NCBI GenBank assembly: GCA_905480405.1
Contig: CAJQQH010000136.1
Coordinates: 1-32,822, forward strand
Direction of reading: 5' to 3'
From: an uncultured Polaribacter sp.
GTDB taxonomy: Bacteria > Bacteroidota > Bacteroidia > Flavobacteriales > Flavobacteriaceae
DNA length: 32,822 nt
The notes beneath the pieces were generated by a model. That model was not told where the DNA came from. It was given only the letters and a program-made list of their open reading frames with translations, and ran no database searches. The position numbers and the translations under genes were made by a program. Position 1 is the first letter of the stretch. Every line of letters starts with the position of its first letter. Shown one piece after another: positions 1 to 9,120 of this stretch.

Positions 1-2306
1 TTAATAATCATTAAATCGTTAGAATCATCAACATTTTTAATTGCTACTAGTTCTCCTGTTTTTTCAGAGATATTTAAAGTTTTCACACCTTTACCACCTC
101 TATTTGTAACTCTATAATCTTCTAATTTAGAACGTTTACCATAACCTTTTTCCGACACAACAAGTATATTACTTTCCATATCATTTACAGCAACCATACC
201 AATTACCTCATCATTTTCATGCTGTAAAGTAATACCTCTTACACCAGAAGCAGTTCTACCCATTGGACGTGTTTTTGCTTCTTCGAAACGGATAGATTTA
301 CCAGATTTTAATGCCAACATAACTTGACTATCTCCAGTTGTTAATTTAGCTTCTAATAACTCATCACCTTCCTTAATGGTAATTGCATTAATACCATTTG
401 TTCTAGGACGAGAATATTGCTCTAAAGAAGTCTTTTTAACTTGACCTTTTTTAGTTGCCATAATTACATAATGGCTATTGATATACTCTTCGTCTTTTAA
501 ATCTTGGGTAACTAAGAATGCTTTTACTTTATCATCTTGCTCAATATTAATAAGGTTTTGCATCGCTCTACCTTTGGTATTTTTACCACCTTCAGGAATT
601 TCATATACTCGCATCCAGAATACTTTTCCTTTTTGCGTAAAGAACATCATGTATTGGTGATTTGTACCTACAAATAAGTGCTCTAAGAAATCTTCATTTC
701 TTGTAGTAGCTCCTTTTTGACCTCTACCTCCTCTATTCTGAACTTTATATTCTTCTAAGTTTGTACGCTTTAAATACCCTGCATTAGAAATAGTAACTAC
801 TACTTTCGTATTAGGTATCATATCTTCAATACGCATATCTCCACCAGCATATTCTATAACAGATCTACGCTCATCTCCATACTTATCTTTAATGTGTAAT
901 AATTCGTCTGTAATAATTTGATAACGTCTTGGTTCGTTTGCTAAAATGTCTTTTAAATCAGTAATCGTTAACATGATTTCATCAAACTCTGCACGTAACT
1001 TATCTTGCTCTAAACCTGTTAATTGACGCAAACGCATTTCTACAATAGCTTTTGCTTGAATTTCTGTTAACTCAAAACGCTCAATTAAACTTTCTCTTGC
1101 TTCATCTGCATTATTAGAAGCTCTAATAATTTTAATTACTTCATCAATATTATCAGAAGCAATAATTAAACCTTCTAAAATATGAGCTCTTGCTTCTGCT
1201 TTCTTTAATAAAAACTCAGTTCTACGAACAACAACTTCATGTCTATGCTCTACAAAGTAATGTATTAACTGCTTTAAATTTAATTGCTCTGGTCTTCCTT
1301 TTACTAATGCAATATTATTTACACTAAAAGAAGTCTGTAATTGTGTATATTTAAATAATTTATTTAAAACGATATTTGGTATTGCATCACGTTTTAAAAT
1401 ATAAACAATACGCATTCCGTTTCTATCAGACTCATCTCTAATATTAGAAATACCTTCTATTTTTTTCTCATTTACAAGCTCAGCAGTTTTTTTAATCATT
1501 TCTGCTTTATTTACTTGGTAAGGGATTTCGGTAACAATAATACACTCACGCCCCTTAACCTCTTCTATAACCGCTTTAGCACGCATTACAATACGTCCGC
1601 GTCCTGTATGAAAAGCATCTCTTACACCATCATACCCATAAATAATTCCACCAGTAGGAAAATCTGGAGCAGTAACATGTTGCATTAACTCATCTATTTC
1701 GATGTCGTTATTTTCGATATATGCAATAGTACCATTAATAACTTCCGTTAAATTATGTGGTGCCATATTTGTTGCCATACCAACAGCTATACCAGAAGCT
1801 CCGTTTACTAATAAATTAGGAATTCGAGTTGGTAAAACGGTAGGTTCTTGTAAAGTATCATCAAAATTTAAGCGATGATCTACTGTATCTTTTTCTATAT
1901 CAGCTAGCATATCTTCAGATATCTTTTGCATTCTAACCTCTGTATAACGCATTGCTGCGGGAGAATCTCCATCTACAGAACCAAAGTTACCTTGCCCATC
2001 AACCATCATGTAACGAACACTCCAGTTTTGCGCCATACGTACCATAGAATCATAAACAGACGTATCACCATGCGGGTGATACTTACCTAAAACTTCCCCA
2101 ACAATTCTAGCAGACTTTTTATACGATCCTGTGGCTTTAATACCCAACTCATGCATCCCAAACAAAACTCTTCTATGCACTGGTTTTAAACCATCTCTTA
2201 CATCTGGTAATGCTCTCGAAACGATTACCGACATTGAATAATCAATGTATGCAGCTTTCATCTGATCTTCAATGTTAATTGGAATTAACTTTTCTCCGTC
2301 TGTCAT
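1..2306 (-). CDS. gyrA: DNA gyrase subunit A (5' part, cut by window edge)
   Basis: The gene reads leftward from ATG at 2306 and is still open at base 1, so about 768 N-terminal residues are seen. GyrA is the breakage-reunion subunit of gyrase, which introduces negative supercoils with GyrB. The catalytic tyrosine is in AAMRYTE (about residue 121), and the quinolone-pocket segment is [10 protein letters not shown] (about residues 77-86). The residue matching E. coli Ser83 is Thr82, which I recall as the wild-type state in Flavobacterium. A GyrA box, [10 protein letters not shown], lies near residue 522 (around base 740) and separates gyrase from ParC. The gene is divergent from clpC across a 271-base gap. 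Its C-terminal beta-pinwheel is incomplete only because the window ends. Confidence 0.97.
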   Translation of the reverse strand, partial: MTDGEKLIPINIEDQMKAAYIDYSMSVIVSRALPDVRDGLKPVHRRVLFGMHELGIKATGSYKKSARIVGEVLGKYHPHGDTSVYDSMVRMAQNWSVRYMMVDGQGNFGSVDGDSPAAMRYTEVRMQKISEDMLADIEKDTVDHRLNFDDTLQEPTVLPTRIPNLLVNGASGIAVGMATNMAPHNLTEVINGTIAYIENNDIEIDELMQHVTAPDFPTGGIIYGYDGVRDAFHTGRGRIVMRAKAVIEEVKGRECIIVTEIPYQVNKAEMIKKTAELVNEKKIEGISNIRDESDRNGMRIVYILKRDAIPNIVLNKLFKYTQLQTSFSVNNIALVKGRPEQLNLKQLIHYFVEHRHEVVVRRTEFLLKKAEARAHILEGLIIASDNIDEVIKIIRASNNADEARESLIERFELTEIQAKAIVEMRLRQLTGLEQDKLRAEFDEIMLTITDLKDILANEPRRYQIITDELLHIKDKYGDERRSVIEYAGGDMRIEDMIPNTKVVVTISNAGYLKRTNLEEYKVQNRGGRGQKGATTRNEDFLEHLFVGTNHQYMMFFTQKGKVFWMRVYEIPEGGKNTKGRAMQNLINIEQDDKVKAFLVTQDLKDEEYINSHYVIMATKKGQVKKTSLEQYSRPRTNGINAITIKEGDELLEAKLTTGDSQVMLALKSGKSIRFEEAKTRPMGRTASGVRGITLQHENDEVIGMVAVNDMESNILVVSEKGYGKRSKLEDYRVTNRGGKGVKTLNISEKTGELVAIKNVDDSNDLMII

Positions 2307-2346
2307 ATATATTTTATTAATATTTTAGTCTATTTTTTAAAACAAG

Positions 2347-2376
2347 GCAAGATACTATTTTCCATGCTTTTTTCAA
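2347..2376 (-). promoter_or_regulatory. Likely gyrA promoter
   Basis: On the minus strand a TTG (2376-2374) is followed after 19 bases by TATCTTGC (2354-2347), close to the Bacteroidota pattern TTG-N19-TAnnTTTG. The predicted start of transcription lies about 35 bases before the gyrA ATG. The -7 element deviates from consensus, so this is inference from pattern and position. Confidence 0.45.
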
Positions 2377-2515
2377 AGGTTTTAGCTTTTGGAATTAAGT
2401 AGAGTTATCAACATTTTTTAATAATTTTTAACATTCATTTATTTGCTTGATTTTCAATTGTTTTCTACCTTGCTTTTAAAGTCAAAATGTCATATTTTTT
2501 GCATTGGCATCTTTT

Positions 2516-2549
2516 TTGTAATTATTAATAAAAAAAAGGACTAAATTTA
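2516..2549 (+). promoter_or_regulatory. Possible clpC promoter
   Basis: TTG at 2516-2518 is followed after 23 bases by TAAATTTA (2542-2549), one base off TAnnTTTG, and 28 bases before the clpC ATG. Spacing is at the long end of what is accepted for Bacteroidota sigma-A promoters. No CtsR-like operator was recognised. Confidence 0.35.
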
Positions 2550-2577
2550 CATCACATCAATAAAGACAGAAAGAAAT

Positions 2578-5142
2578 ATGGACGATAATTTTTCACCAAA
2601 GGTTAGAGATGTAATCACTTTCAGTAAAGAAGAAGCTTTAAGATTAGGGCAAGAGTTTATTGGAACAGAACATTTATTATTAGGTTTAATTAGAAAAGGC
2701 GACGGAAAAGCAATAGAAATCTTAACAGCATTTGATGTTGATTTAGTTTTACTTCGCAAAAAACTAGAGCAATTAAACCCTGCTAACCCAACTTTTATAG
2801 AAAACACAGACAAACCAAGTTTGCGTTTAACCAGACAAGCAGAAAAAGCTTTAAAAACCACTTTTTTAGAAGCTAAACTATATCAAAGTGAATCTATAGA
2901 TACTGCACATTTATTACTGTGTATTTTAAGAAACGAAAACGACCCAACTACAAAGCTAATTCAAAAATATAATGTTAATTATGATGAAGCCAAAGCGCTT
3001 TACAAGCAATTACATGTAGATGATTCAGATTTAGATTTACCATCAAACCCAATTGCAGAAACACCTTCTGATGATGAGTTTGCTTCTGAAAAACCAAACC
3101 CTTTTGAGCAAACTCAAAAAGGAAAAAATGTAAAAAAATCTAAAACTCCGGTATTAGATAATTTTGGAAGAGATTTAACAGATTTAGCCGAAAAAGGAAA
3201 ACTAGATCCTGTTGTTGGTAGACAAAAAGAAATTGAGCGTGTATCTCAAATTTTAAGTCGTAGAAAAAAGAACAATCCAATGTTAATTGGAGAACCTGGT
3301 GTAGGTAAATCTGCAATAGCAGAAGGTCTAGCATTAAGAATTGTAGAACGTAAAGTTTCTAGAATTTTGTTTGACAAACGTTTGGTATCTTTAGATTTAG
3401 CTAGTTTAGTTGCTGGTACAAAATACCGTGGGCAATTTGAAGAACGTATGAAAGCGTTAATGAACGAACTTGAAAAAAATGACGACATTATTCTTTTTAT
3501 CGATGAAATTCATACCATTGTTGGTGCTGGTGGCGCAACAGGCTCATTAGACGCTTCTAACATGTTAAAACCTGCTTTAGCTAGAGGAGAAATACAATGT
3601 ATAGGCGCTACAACTTTAGATGAATTTAGAACTAATATAGAAAAAGATGGCGCTTTAGAACGTCGTTTTCAAAAAGTAATTGTAGACCCTACTTCTGTTG
3701 AAGAAACCATACAAATATTACAAAATATTAAAACAAAATATGAAGAACATCATCATGTAAATTATACAGATGATGCACTAGAAGCTTGTGTAAAATTAAC
3801 GAATCGATATATGACAGATCGTTATTTACCAGACAAAGCTATTGATGCTTTAGATGAAGCGGGTTCTAGGATTCATATTACTAATATTATAGTACCACAA
3901 CAAGTTTTAGAACTAGAGGCACAATTAGAAATTATTAGAGATCGTAAAACAAAGGCTGTTAACGGCCAAAAATACGAAGAAGCTGCCAAGTTACGTGATG
4001 ATGAAAAGAACATGGAATCTGCTTTAAACTCTGCACAACAACAATGGGAAGAAGACTCTAAATTAAATAGAGAAATTGTTACCGAAGACAATGTTGCAGA
4101 AGTAGTTTCTATGATGACAGGGATTCCTGTAAACAGAGTTGCAGAAGCAGAAACACATAGATTACACGAATTACCAGACTTAATTAAAGGAAAGGTAATT
4201 GGGCAAAATGAAGCGGTTACGAAAGTAGTAAAAGCAATTCAGCGTAATAGAGTTGGTTTAAAAGATCCAAACAAACCAATTGGTTCTTTCATTTTCTTAG
4301 GACAAACTGGTGTTGGTAAAACTCAATTAGCAAAAGTCTTAGCTCGTGAACTATTCGATTCTGACGATTCTTTAATTAGAATTGATATGAGCGAATACAT
4401 GGAGAAATTTGCAATTTCACGTTTAATCGGAGCGCCTCCTGGTTATGTTGGCTACGAAGAAGGTGGTCAATTAACAGAAAAAGTAAGAAGAAAACCGTAT
4501 TCTGTTATCCTTTTAGATGAAATTGAAAAAGCGCATCCAGATGTATTTAACATGTTATTACAAATTTTAGATGACGGCCATATTACCGATAGTTTAGGTA
4601 GAAAAATTGATTTTAGAAACACCATAATTATTATGACTTCTAATATTGGTGCACGTCAATTAAAAGACTTTGGTGGCGGTGTAGGTTTTGGAACTTCTTC
4701 TAAACAAGAACAAGCTGATGCGCATGCAAAATCTGTAATTGAAGGTGCTTTAAAGAAGTCTTTTGCCCCTGAATTTTTAAATAGAATAGATGATGTAATT
4801 GTATTTAACGCTTTAGAAAGAGAAGATATTCACTCTATAATTGATATTGAATTAGGAAAATTACTAGCAAGAATATCTGATTTAGGCTATACTTTAAACT
4901 TAAGCGAGAAAGCAAAAGATTATATAGCTGATAAAGGATTTGATAAAAAATATGGAGCTAGACCTTTAAAAAGAGCTATTCAGAAATATATAGAAGATGC
5001 TTTAGCTGAAGAAATTGTGAATTCAAAATTATCTGAAGGAGACACCATAAATATGGATTTTGATGATGACAAAAAAGAACTCACCATTAAAATTGAAAAA
5101 GGCGAAAAGAAAACTGAAACAAGAACAGAAACAGAATCTTAA
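2578..5142 (+). CDS. clpC: ATP-dependent Clp protease ATP-binding subunit ClpC
   Basis: An 854-residue Hsp100 unfoldase that feeds proteins to ClpP for degradation. It has an N-terminal Clp repeat domain (about residues 1-145), a flexible acidic linker, AAA+ domain 1 with Walker A GEPGVGKS (about 238) and Walker B ILFIDE, then a middle domain with a UVR-like stretch ([14 protein letters not shown]) that marks ClpC rather than ClpA or ClpB. AAA+ domain 2 follows with Walker A GQTGVGKT (about 575), Walker B VILLDE and the ClpB D2-small C-terminal domain. The tail is highly charged (repeated K, E and T). The start ATG follows a purine-rich leader. Length is typical for Bacteroidota ClpC. It is monocistronic, with a strong terminator directly after the stop. 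Confidence 0.96.
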   Translation: MDDNFSPKVRDVITFSKEEALRLGQEFIGTEHLLLGLIRKGDGKAIEILTAFDVDLVLLRKKLEQLNPANPTFIENTDKPSLRLTRQAEKALKTTFLEAKLYQSESIDTAHLLLCILRNENDPTTKLIQKYNVNYDEAKALYKQLHVDDSDLDLPSNPIAETPSDDEFASEKPNPFEQTQKGKNVKKSKTPVLDNFGRDLTDLAEKGKLDPVVGRQKEIERVSQILSRRKKNNPMLIGEPGVGKSAIAEGLALRIVERKVSRILFDKRLVSLDLASLVAGTKYRGQFEERMKALMNELEKNDDIILFIDEIHTIVGAGGATGSLDASNMLKPALARGEIQCIGATTLDEFRTNIEKDGALERRFQKVIVDPTSVEETIQILQNIKTKYEEHHHVNYTDDALEACVKLTNRYMTDRYLPDKAIDALDEAGSRIHITNIIVPQQVLELEAQLEIIRDRKTKAVNGQKYEEAAKLRDDEKNMESALNSAQQQWEEDSKLNREIVTEDNVAEVVSMMTGIPVNRVAEAETHRLHELPDLIKGKVIGQNEAVTKVVKAIQRNRVGLKDPNKPIGSFIFLGQTGVGKTQLAKVLARELFDSDDSLIRIDMSEYMEKFAISRLIGAPPGYVGYEEGGQLTEKVRRKPYSVILLDEIEKAHPDVFNMLLQILDDGHITDSLGRKIDFRNTIIIMTSNIGARQLKDFGGGVGFGTSSKQEQADAHAKSVIEGALKKSFAPEFLNRIDDVIVFNALEREDIHSIIDIELGKLLARISDLGYTLNLSEKAKDYIADKGFDKKYGARPLKRAIQKYIEDALAEEIVNSKLSEGDTINMDFDDDKKELTIKIEKGEKKTETRTETES

Positions 5143-5144
5143 TA

Positions 5145-5174
5145 AAAAATCCCAAATGAAAATTTGGGATTTTT
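5145..5174 (+). terminator. Rho-independent terminator of clpC
   Basis: A perfect 12-bp stem, AAAAATCCCAAA (5145-5156) pairing with TTTGGGATTTTT (5163-5174), with a six-base loop and a T-rich right arm. It begins three bases after the clpC stop. Confidence 0.9.
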
Positions 5175-5350
5175 TATTATATAATATATTTGACTGTTCA
5201 TTTTCTATCATAGAAAAAAATTATTTAATAAATTAAGAACCTAAATCATTAATCTATTAAGCAATTCCCCTATTGATTTTTTTCTTAGAGAAAACTAATT
5301 TCATTTTTGGTCTGAACTAATTATTAAGATGAGGCTAAAAGGATAAATTA

Positions 5351-5959
5351 ATGAAAAGATACATAAACAACTTTCCAACTAAGTTAAATGGAATTGATTT
5401 TAAAACATTAGAAAATAGTAAATATTCAATTTACGGGCTTTCAGAAGAGTTAAATTTAATATACGTAAACCCCGCTTGGATTCATTTTGCTCAAGAAAAT
5501 GGCGGGAATGACACTCTTTTAGAAAACCTTCCACTAGGCTCATCAGTCATAAAAACTTTTTACGGAGAAACCATCAAGAATTTTTACACCAAGAACTTCA
5601 TGAAGGTTTTAGAAACAGGAAAACCTTGGAGACACGAATATGAATGCTCTAGCTTAAACAAATTTAGGCAATTTCATCAAGAAACTTACCCTTTAAAAAA
5701 TGGTACAGGTTTAATAGTAATAAATACAATAACCATTAATTCACCAATGAAAGATAAGGGGAGAAATAGTCTTAAAGCAAGCGGTAATAGATACCTCAAC
5801 GATACTAACTTTATTACACAGTGCAGTAATTGTAGATGCACTCAACGTGTTAAAGAACCAGATGTTTGGGATTGGGTACCTGAATGGGTAGAGAATATGC
5901 CTGAAAATTCTAGTCATTCTATCTGTCCAATATGTTTCGATTACTATTGGAAAGTTTAA
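5351..5959 (+). CDS. Small PAS-like protein with C-terminal zinc ribbon
   Basis: A 202-residue soluble protein with no signal peptide or membrane segment. Residues about 20-130 look like a PAS fold, with the typical YVNPAWIHFA segment followed by FYTKNFMKVLETGKPW and the conserved-looking HEYECSS patch. The C-terminal part carries CSNC (Cys158, Cys161; a further Cys163) and CPIC (Cys192, Cys195), a likely Zn ribbon, with the tryptophan-rich DVWDWVPEWV between them. PAS-plus-CxxC proteins of this type occur widely in bacteria but I know no function. There is no output domain, so it probably acts through a partner. It lies 176 bases before the Crp/Fnr gene on the same strand, which makes a joint sensory role possible but unproved. 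The ATG at 5351 has an AGGAT-type site upstream. Confidence 0.7.
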   Translation: MKRYINNFPTKLNGIDFKTLENSKYSIYGLSEELNLIYVNPAWIHFAQENGGNDTLLENLPLGSSVIKTFYGETIKNFYTKNFMKVLETGKPWRHEYECSSLNKFRQFHQETYPLKNGTGLIVINTITINSPMKDKGRNSLKASGNRYLNDTNFITQCSNCRCTQRVKEPDVWDWVPEWVENMPENSSHSICPICFDYYWKV

Positions 5960-6066
5960 TTATTATACACAACTCACAAAAGTAAAGTTTAACATTATTT
6001 TTCTTGTAAAGAAACTATTTTTTTTTTAAAGAGTCATATCTATTTTATTTGCAAATTTCAAGAAAA

Positions 6067-6092
6067 TCAAATAACTATTTGAGTTTAGTTAT
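6067..6092. promoter_or_regulatory. Two overlapping inverted repeats upstream of the Crp/Fnr gene
   Basis: TCAAAT-AACT-ATTTGA (6067-6082) overlaps ATAACTA-N8-TAGTTAT (6071-6077 and 6086-6092). Both are perfect in their arms and sit 44-69 bases before the Crp/Fnr start. They may be an operator for autoregulation; the half-sites do not match canonical Fnr (TTGAT-N4-ATCAA). Confidence 0.35.
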
Positions 6093-6135
6093 CTTCTAAA
6101 ATTGACTATTTTTAAAGAATCATTTTATTTAAAAT

Positions 6136-6762
6136 ATGAAAACTATAAAACAACAACTATCTTTTTTAAGTCCTTCTTTAATTGAAGAATTATTAAAATT
6201 TTCTTCAATTAAAGACTTCCCAAAAGGGACACAAATTCTAAGAGATGAACAATATGTAAAAGTATTACCAATCGTATTAAATGGATTGGTAAAAGTGTTT
6301 TCTAAATTCGAAGAAAAAGAATTATTACTCTACTATATTCAACCCAAACAAAGCTGTGTTATGTCTTTTTCTGCTGCTTTAAAAAATGCGCCCAGTAAAG
6401 TTTTTGCTATTACAGAAGAAGATTCTAAAATTTTATTAATCCCTACTGATAAGTTACCAAAATGGTTGATAGAATTTCCAGATTTGAACACCCTTTTTTA
6501 TAATCAATATGACTTGCGTTATTCTGATCTTTTAGATACCATTCAACATATTTTAATAGATAAAATGGATAAACGTCTTTTTGAATATTTAAAAAACAAA
6601 GCAATGTTAACAAACAATTCATCCATAAAATTAACACACGGACAAATAGCAAATGAGTTAGGAACCGCAAGAGAAGTAGTTAGTAGGGTTTTAAAAAAGT
6701 TAGAAAGTGAAAAAAAAGTAACACAAACTTCTAACGGAATTATAGTACTATCTGGTGACTAA
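6136..6762 (+). CDS. Crp/Fnr-family transcriptional regulator
   Basis: A 208-residue regulator of usual family length. Residues about 1-125 form the cyclic-nucleotide-binding-like sensory domain, including the PIVLNGLVKVFSK strand segment. A dimerisation helix follows (about 130-155), and a winged helix-turn-helix spans about 163-200, where LTHGQIANELGTAREVVSRV is the classic Crp/Fnr DNA-recognition segment. The four-cysteine cluster of iron-sulfur Fnr is absent (the only obvious cysteine is in QSCVMSF), so it is not an oxygen-sensing Fnr of the E. coli type. Ligand unknown. A Crp-type palindrome overlaps its own stop codon and precedes two small membrane proteins, which are its likeliest targets. 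Confidence 0.92.
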   Translation: MKTIKQQLSFLSPSLIEELLKFSSIKDFPKGTQILRDEQYVKVLPIVLNGLVKVFSKFEEKELLLYYIQPKQSCVMSFSAALKNAPSKVFAITEEDSKILLIPTDKLPKWLIEFPDLNTLFYNQYDLRYSDLLDTIQHILIDKMDKRLFEYLKNKAMLTNNSSIKLTHGQIANELGTAREVVSRVLKKLESEKKVTQTSNGIIVLSGD

Positions 6763-6798
6763 GGTCACTGCACAATATTTTTTTAGTATCTAAATTTG
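6755..6798 (+). promoter_or_regulatory. Crp-type palindrome and -7 box ahead of small membrane genes
   Basis: GTGA-CTAAGG-TCAC (6755-6768) has the GTGA-N6-TCAC layout of a Crp site and overlaps the stop codon (6760-6762) of the regulator gene. A perfect -7 box, TAAATTTG, is at 6791-6798. If transcription starts near 6802-6804, the palindrome is centred about 41-42 bases upstream, the class II activator position, and no clear TTG -33 element is seen, as expected for an activator-dependent promoter. Confidence 0.55.
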
Positions 6799-6805
6799 CA
6801 GAAGA

Positions 6806-6901
6806 ATGATAAAGAGCAAATTCATAAAATTGATTTTAGCATGTATTACGTGCTTTGCTATAGTTTATGGTTTGGTCATTCTTATTCAAAAAATAAATTA
6901 A
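6806..6901 (+). CDS. Putative 31-residue single-pass membrane peptide
   Basis: ATG at 6806 opens a 31-codon frame that begins MIKSKFIKLILACITC and ends QKIN. Two or three lysines precede one hydrophobic segment of about 22 residues, so it would be a small inner-membrane peptide with positive N-terminus. The ATG lies only seven bases after the -7 box TAAATTTG (6791-6798), so the transcript would be leaderless or nearly so; alternatively this is just the leader of the DUF2892 gene that begins 19 bases after its stop. No family recognised. Confidence 0.4.
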   Translation: MIKSKFIKLILACITCFAIVYGLVILIQKIN

Positions 6902-6920
6902 TAACTATAAAAAATAAGTC

Positions 6921-7133
6921 ATGACAAAAAACATGGGAAATGCAGATAGAATTATTAGAATAATAATTGCTGCAATAATTGGAGTCCTTTATTTTACAAA
7001 CATCATATCAGGAACTTTAGCAATTGTACTTTTAGTACTTTCTGTTGTATTTTTTCTAACAAGCATCATTAGTTTTTGTCCACTTTATACTATTTTCGGA
7101 ATAAAAACGTGCCCAATAGAAAGTAAGGAATAG
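6921..7133 (+). CDS. DUF2892 (YgaP-type) small membrane protein
   Basis: A 70-residue protein with the DUF2892 signature: NMGNADRIIRIIIAAIIGVL at the start, two membrane segments (about residues 12-30 and 32-52) and the C-terminal CPLYTIFGIKTCP with two cysteines. In E. coli YgaP this domain is fused to a rhodanese; here it stands alone, as is common in Bacteroidota. The role is not established. It probably forms a short transcription unit with the 31-residue peptide upstream, driven from the Crp-type site at 6755-6798. Confidence 0.85.
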   Translation: MTKNMGNADRIIRIIIAAIIGVLYFTNIISGTLAIVLLVLSVVFFLTSIISFCPLYTIFGIKTCPIESKE

Positions 7134-7158
7134 TTTCTCAAAACTATTTTTTCAACCG

Positions 7159-7190
7159 TTTAAGTCTCAAACAAATGTTTGAGACTTAAA
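7159..7190. terminator. Perfect 15-bp hairpin after the DUF2892 gene, lacking a T tract
   Basis: TTTAAGTCTCAAACA (7159-7173) pairs exactly with TGTTTGAGACTTAAA (7176-7190) around a two-base gap, 26 bases past the DUF2892 stop. On the plus strand it is followed by a run of A, not T; on the minus strand it is followed by CGGTTG. It may be a processing or end-stabilising hairpin rather than a true intrinsic terminator. Confidence 0.5.
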
Positions 7191-7490
7191 AAAAAAAATA
7201 AAAGAAAACCGAACTAAGTCAATTTTACATAAAATTTTAGAAACACGTATTTTTAATATAAAGATTTAATTATTACAATACTAAACCTTATTAGAGAAGT
7301 TACATTAAACAATTTTTGATTAACAAATCAATAATATCCTTTTCGCCCCATGAACTTGCGTCATACATATAAAAGAATAAGGATCTTAAACATATTGTTT
7401 TTTTTTAAACACTCAATTCACTCTCTTCATAGAAAATATTAATTATTTGAGTTTTTTTTTAATTGATAATTATTTGTCTTGCAAAATGAA
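7191..7490. other. Gene-free stretch with a short coding-like scrap
   Basis: No intact gene is seen. On the minus strand 7368-7300 reads a 22-residue frame, MYDASSWGEKDIIDLLIKN plus CLM and stop, preceded in frame by LRSLFFY without a stop. The composition looks protein-like and may be the C-terminal scrap of a lost gene, but I recognise no family. The rest is AT-rich and featureless. Confidence 0.3.
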
Positions 7491-7838
7491 TTAAGGCTCT
7501 AAAAGGTTCAAGTTCTCTATTAAACTGTCAAGTGAAGGTTCTCCATTTACTAAATTATAGACTTTAAAAAGTACGCTCTCATTTAAATCTATAGCTGATC
7601 AACCGTTTTCTCGTTTTATAGAAAAACAGCAAAGTGTTATATTAATTTTCAGCTAAAAAGGTATTATATTTTGATACATCTAGTTTTCTTAGAATAATTT
7701 CCTTTTCATCTATATAATAAAACTGATTTTAGTTTTATATTTTCTCTCAACTTTTATTTTAAATTTCTTTTGACAGAAAACATTAATTGATCTAATTATT
7801 AAAGTAAAAAACATAATGTTTCTTGTTAGTCTTTTCAT
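7491..7838 (-). pseudogene. Decayed secreted WG-repeat-like protein gene
   Basis: ATG at 7838 begins a signal-peptide-like sequence (MKRLTRNIMFFTLI, ending NVFCQKK) that stops at TAG 7712-7710. Changing frame gives YIDEKEIILRKLDVSKYN and TFLAEN to TAA at 7644-7642. Changing again gives ITLCCFSIKRENG, TGA at 7601-7599, then SAIDLNESVLFKVYNLVNGE and a last stop at 7491-7493. The TGA sits where tryptophan is expected in an ENGWSAIDLN-like motif, which with LFKVYNxxNG resembles flavobacterial WG-repeat proteins as I remember them. So at least two frameshifts, one nonsense change and loss of the C-terminal part. The family call is a recollection, the decay is visible. Confidence 0.5.
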
Positions 7839-7959
7839 TCAGTTTTTTTTACTGTCATAAGCTTATATCCATTGCATTAAAATAATCAGAATTTGCATAA
7901 TAGGGTTTTAAAGTAATAGCTCAACAAATAATTTTAACTTTTTTATATAATTTAAACTT

Positions 7960-7967
7960 TATATTTG
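7960..7967 (+). promoter_or_regulatory. -7 box of the TlpA-like gene
   Basis: TATATTTG is an exact TAnnTTTG match 22 bases before the ATG at 7990. No clear TTG is seen about 19 bases upstream. Confidence 0.55.
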
Positions 7968-7989
7968 CAAAAAAATTTAAATTTTTAGA

Positions 7990-9015
7990 ATGAAAAAAAT
8001 TAGTATTATCCTTTTTAGCTTATTATTATTAAACTCTTGTGGTAAAAATCACCCAAAAGAATATTTAACTTTATCAGGTACTTTCGAAAACAATAAAGAT
8101 TCTATTGTTTCTATTGCAAACCAACAAGGTGTTATTAAAGAAATAGTTATTAATGCTGATGGTAGTTTTAAAGATACTTTAAAAGTAGAAACTGGCGCTA
8201 TTTACACCATAGCATCAGATAGTAAAAGATCTCCTATTTATTTAAAAAACGGATATAACCTATCTTTAAAAGGTAATTTAGAAGACCTTCTAAAAAGTAT
8301 TCAGTTTTCTGGAAAAGGTGCTTCTAATAGTAATTTTATTATTGCGCAAATAAGCAAAAGCCAAAGTATTGGAAACCCTCAAGAAATTTTAAACTTAGAA
8401 GAAGAAGCTTTTAAGAAAAAAGTAAATCAATTAAAGTTTGAATATGATAGTATCTTAAATGCACATAAAGACTTAGATAGCACTTTATATAGTTCTATAA
8501 AAAAGCAAAATGAGCAATTGGTAACGTATTTTAATAATGCTTATGAAAAAAACAGATTTATAGGCAAAGGAAAGCCATCTCCTAAATTTGAGAACTATGC
8601 TGATATAAAAGGAGGTTCAAAATCTTTAGATTCTTTTAAAGGTAAATTTGTTTATATAGATGTTTGGGCAACTTGGTGTGGACCATGTATACAACAGATT
8701 CCTTTTTTACAAGCTTTAGAAAAAGAATACCATAATAAAAACATAGAATTTGTAAGTATTTCTACAGACGAATCTAGAAGAAGTGGTGGTTCTTGGGAAG
8801 CTGCAGAAAAAAAATGGAGAAGTTATGTTAAGAAAAAGAACATGACAGGAGTTCAACTTTGGTCTGGTCAAGATTTTTCTTTTCAACAAGCGTATCAAAT
8901 AAACTCGATTCCTAGGTTTATTATTATAGACCCAGAAGGTAAGATTGTAGACGCAAATGCTCCAAGACCTTCTGAACCAAGATTAAAAGATCTATTTACT
9001 TCTTTAGGTATTTGA
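7990..9015 (+). CDS. TlpA/ResA-like thioredoxin lipoprotein with DUF4369-type N-terminus
   Basis: A 341-residue lipoprotein: signal sequence with lipobox LLNSC (Cys17), then a beta-rich domain at about 20-120 that resembles DUF4369 (LSGTFENNKDSIVSIANQ), a helical linker with charged residues (about 125-190), and a thioredoxin fold from about 195 to the end. The active site is WATWCGPCIQQIPF (cysteines near 230 and 233), and the cis-proline is in INSIPRFIIID. Such proteins sit on the outer face of the inner membrane or on the outer membrane and carry out thiol-disulfide exchange, for example in cytochrome maturation; the substrate here is unknown. It stands alone, with its own -7 box and a terminator shared with the convergent accA. 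Confidence 0.88.
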   Translation: MKKISIILFSLLLLNSCGKNHPKEYLTLSGTFENNKDSIVSIANQQGVIKEIVINADGSFKDTLKVETGAIYTIASDSKRSPIYLKNGYNLSLKGNLEDLLKSIQFSGKGASNSNFIIAQISKSQSIGNPQEILNLEEEAFKKKVNQLKFEYDSILNAHKDLDSTLYSSIKKQNEQLVTYFNNAYEKNRFIGKGKPSPKFENYADIKGGSKSLDSFKGKFVYIDVWATWCGPCIQQIPFLQALEKEYHNKNIEFVSISTDESRRSGGSWEAAEKKWRSYVKKKNMTGVQLWSGQDFSFQQAYQINSIPRFIIIDPEGKIVDANAPRPSEPRLKDLFTSLGI

Positions 9016-9063
9016 TTAAGCGGTTAAACTTTAGAATAAAAAATTACAAAAAAAACACCCATA

Positions 9064-9099
9064 AAAAAAGCGAAATTCTAAAATGAATTTCGCTTTTTT
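9064..9099. terminator. Bidirectional terminator between the TlpA-like gene and accA
   Basis: AAAAAAGCGAAATTC (9064-9078) pairs perfectly with GAATTTCGCTTTTTT (9085-9099) around a six-base loop. A-run on one side and T-run on the other allow it to work for both convergent genes. Confidence 0.9.
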
Positions 9100-9120
9100 A
9101 TAATATATCTACCTAATATT

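Noticed and set aside
2406..2414. TTATCAACA, one base from a DnaA box, between gyrA and clpC
   Set aside because: A single near-match with no cluster of boxes or AT-rich unwinding array; not evidence of an origin.
2547..2861. 104-codon minus-strand frame over the start of clpC
   Set aside because: Fully overlaps the conserved Clp N-domain on the other strand; composition typical of an antisense shadow.
7201..7989. Possible transposase or integrase remains in the gene-free gap
   Set aside because: No terminal inverted repeats, target duplications or transposase motifs; the coding-like pieces fit a WG-repeat-like secreted protein better.
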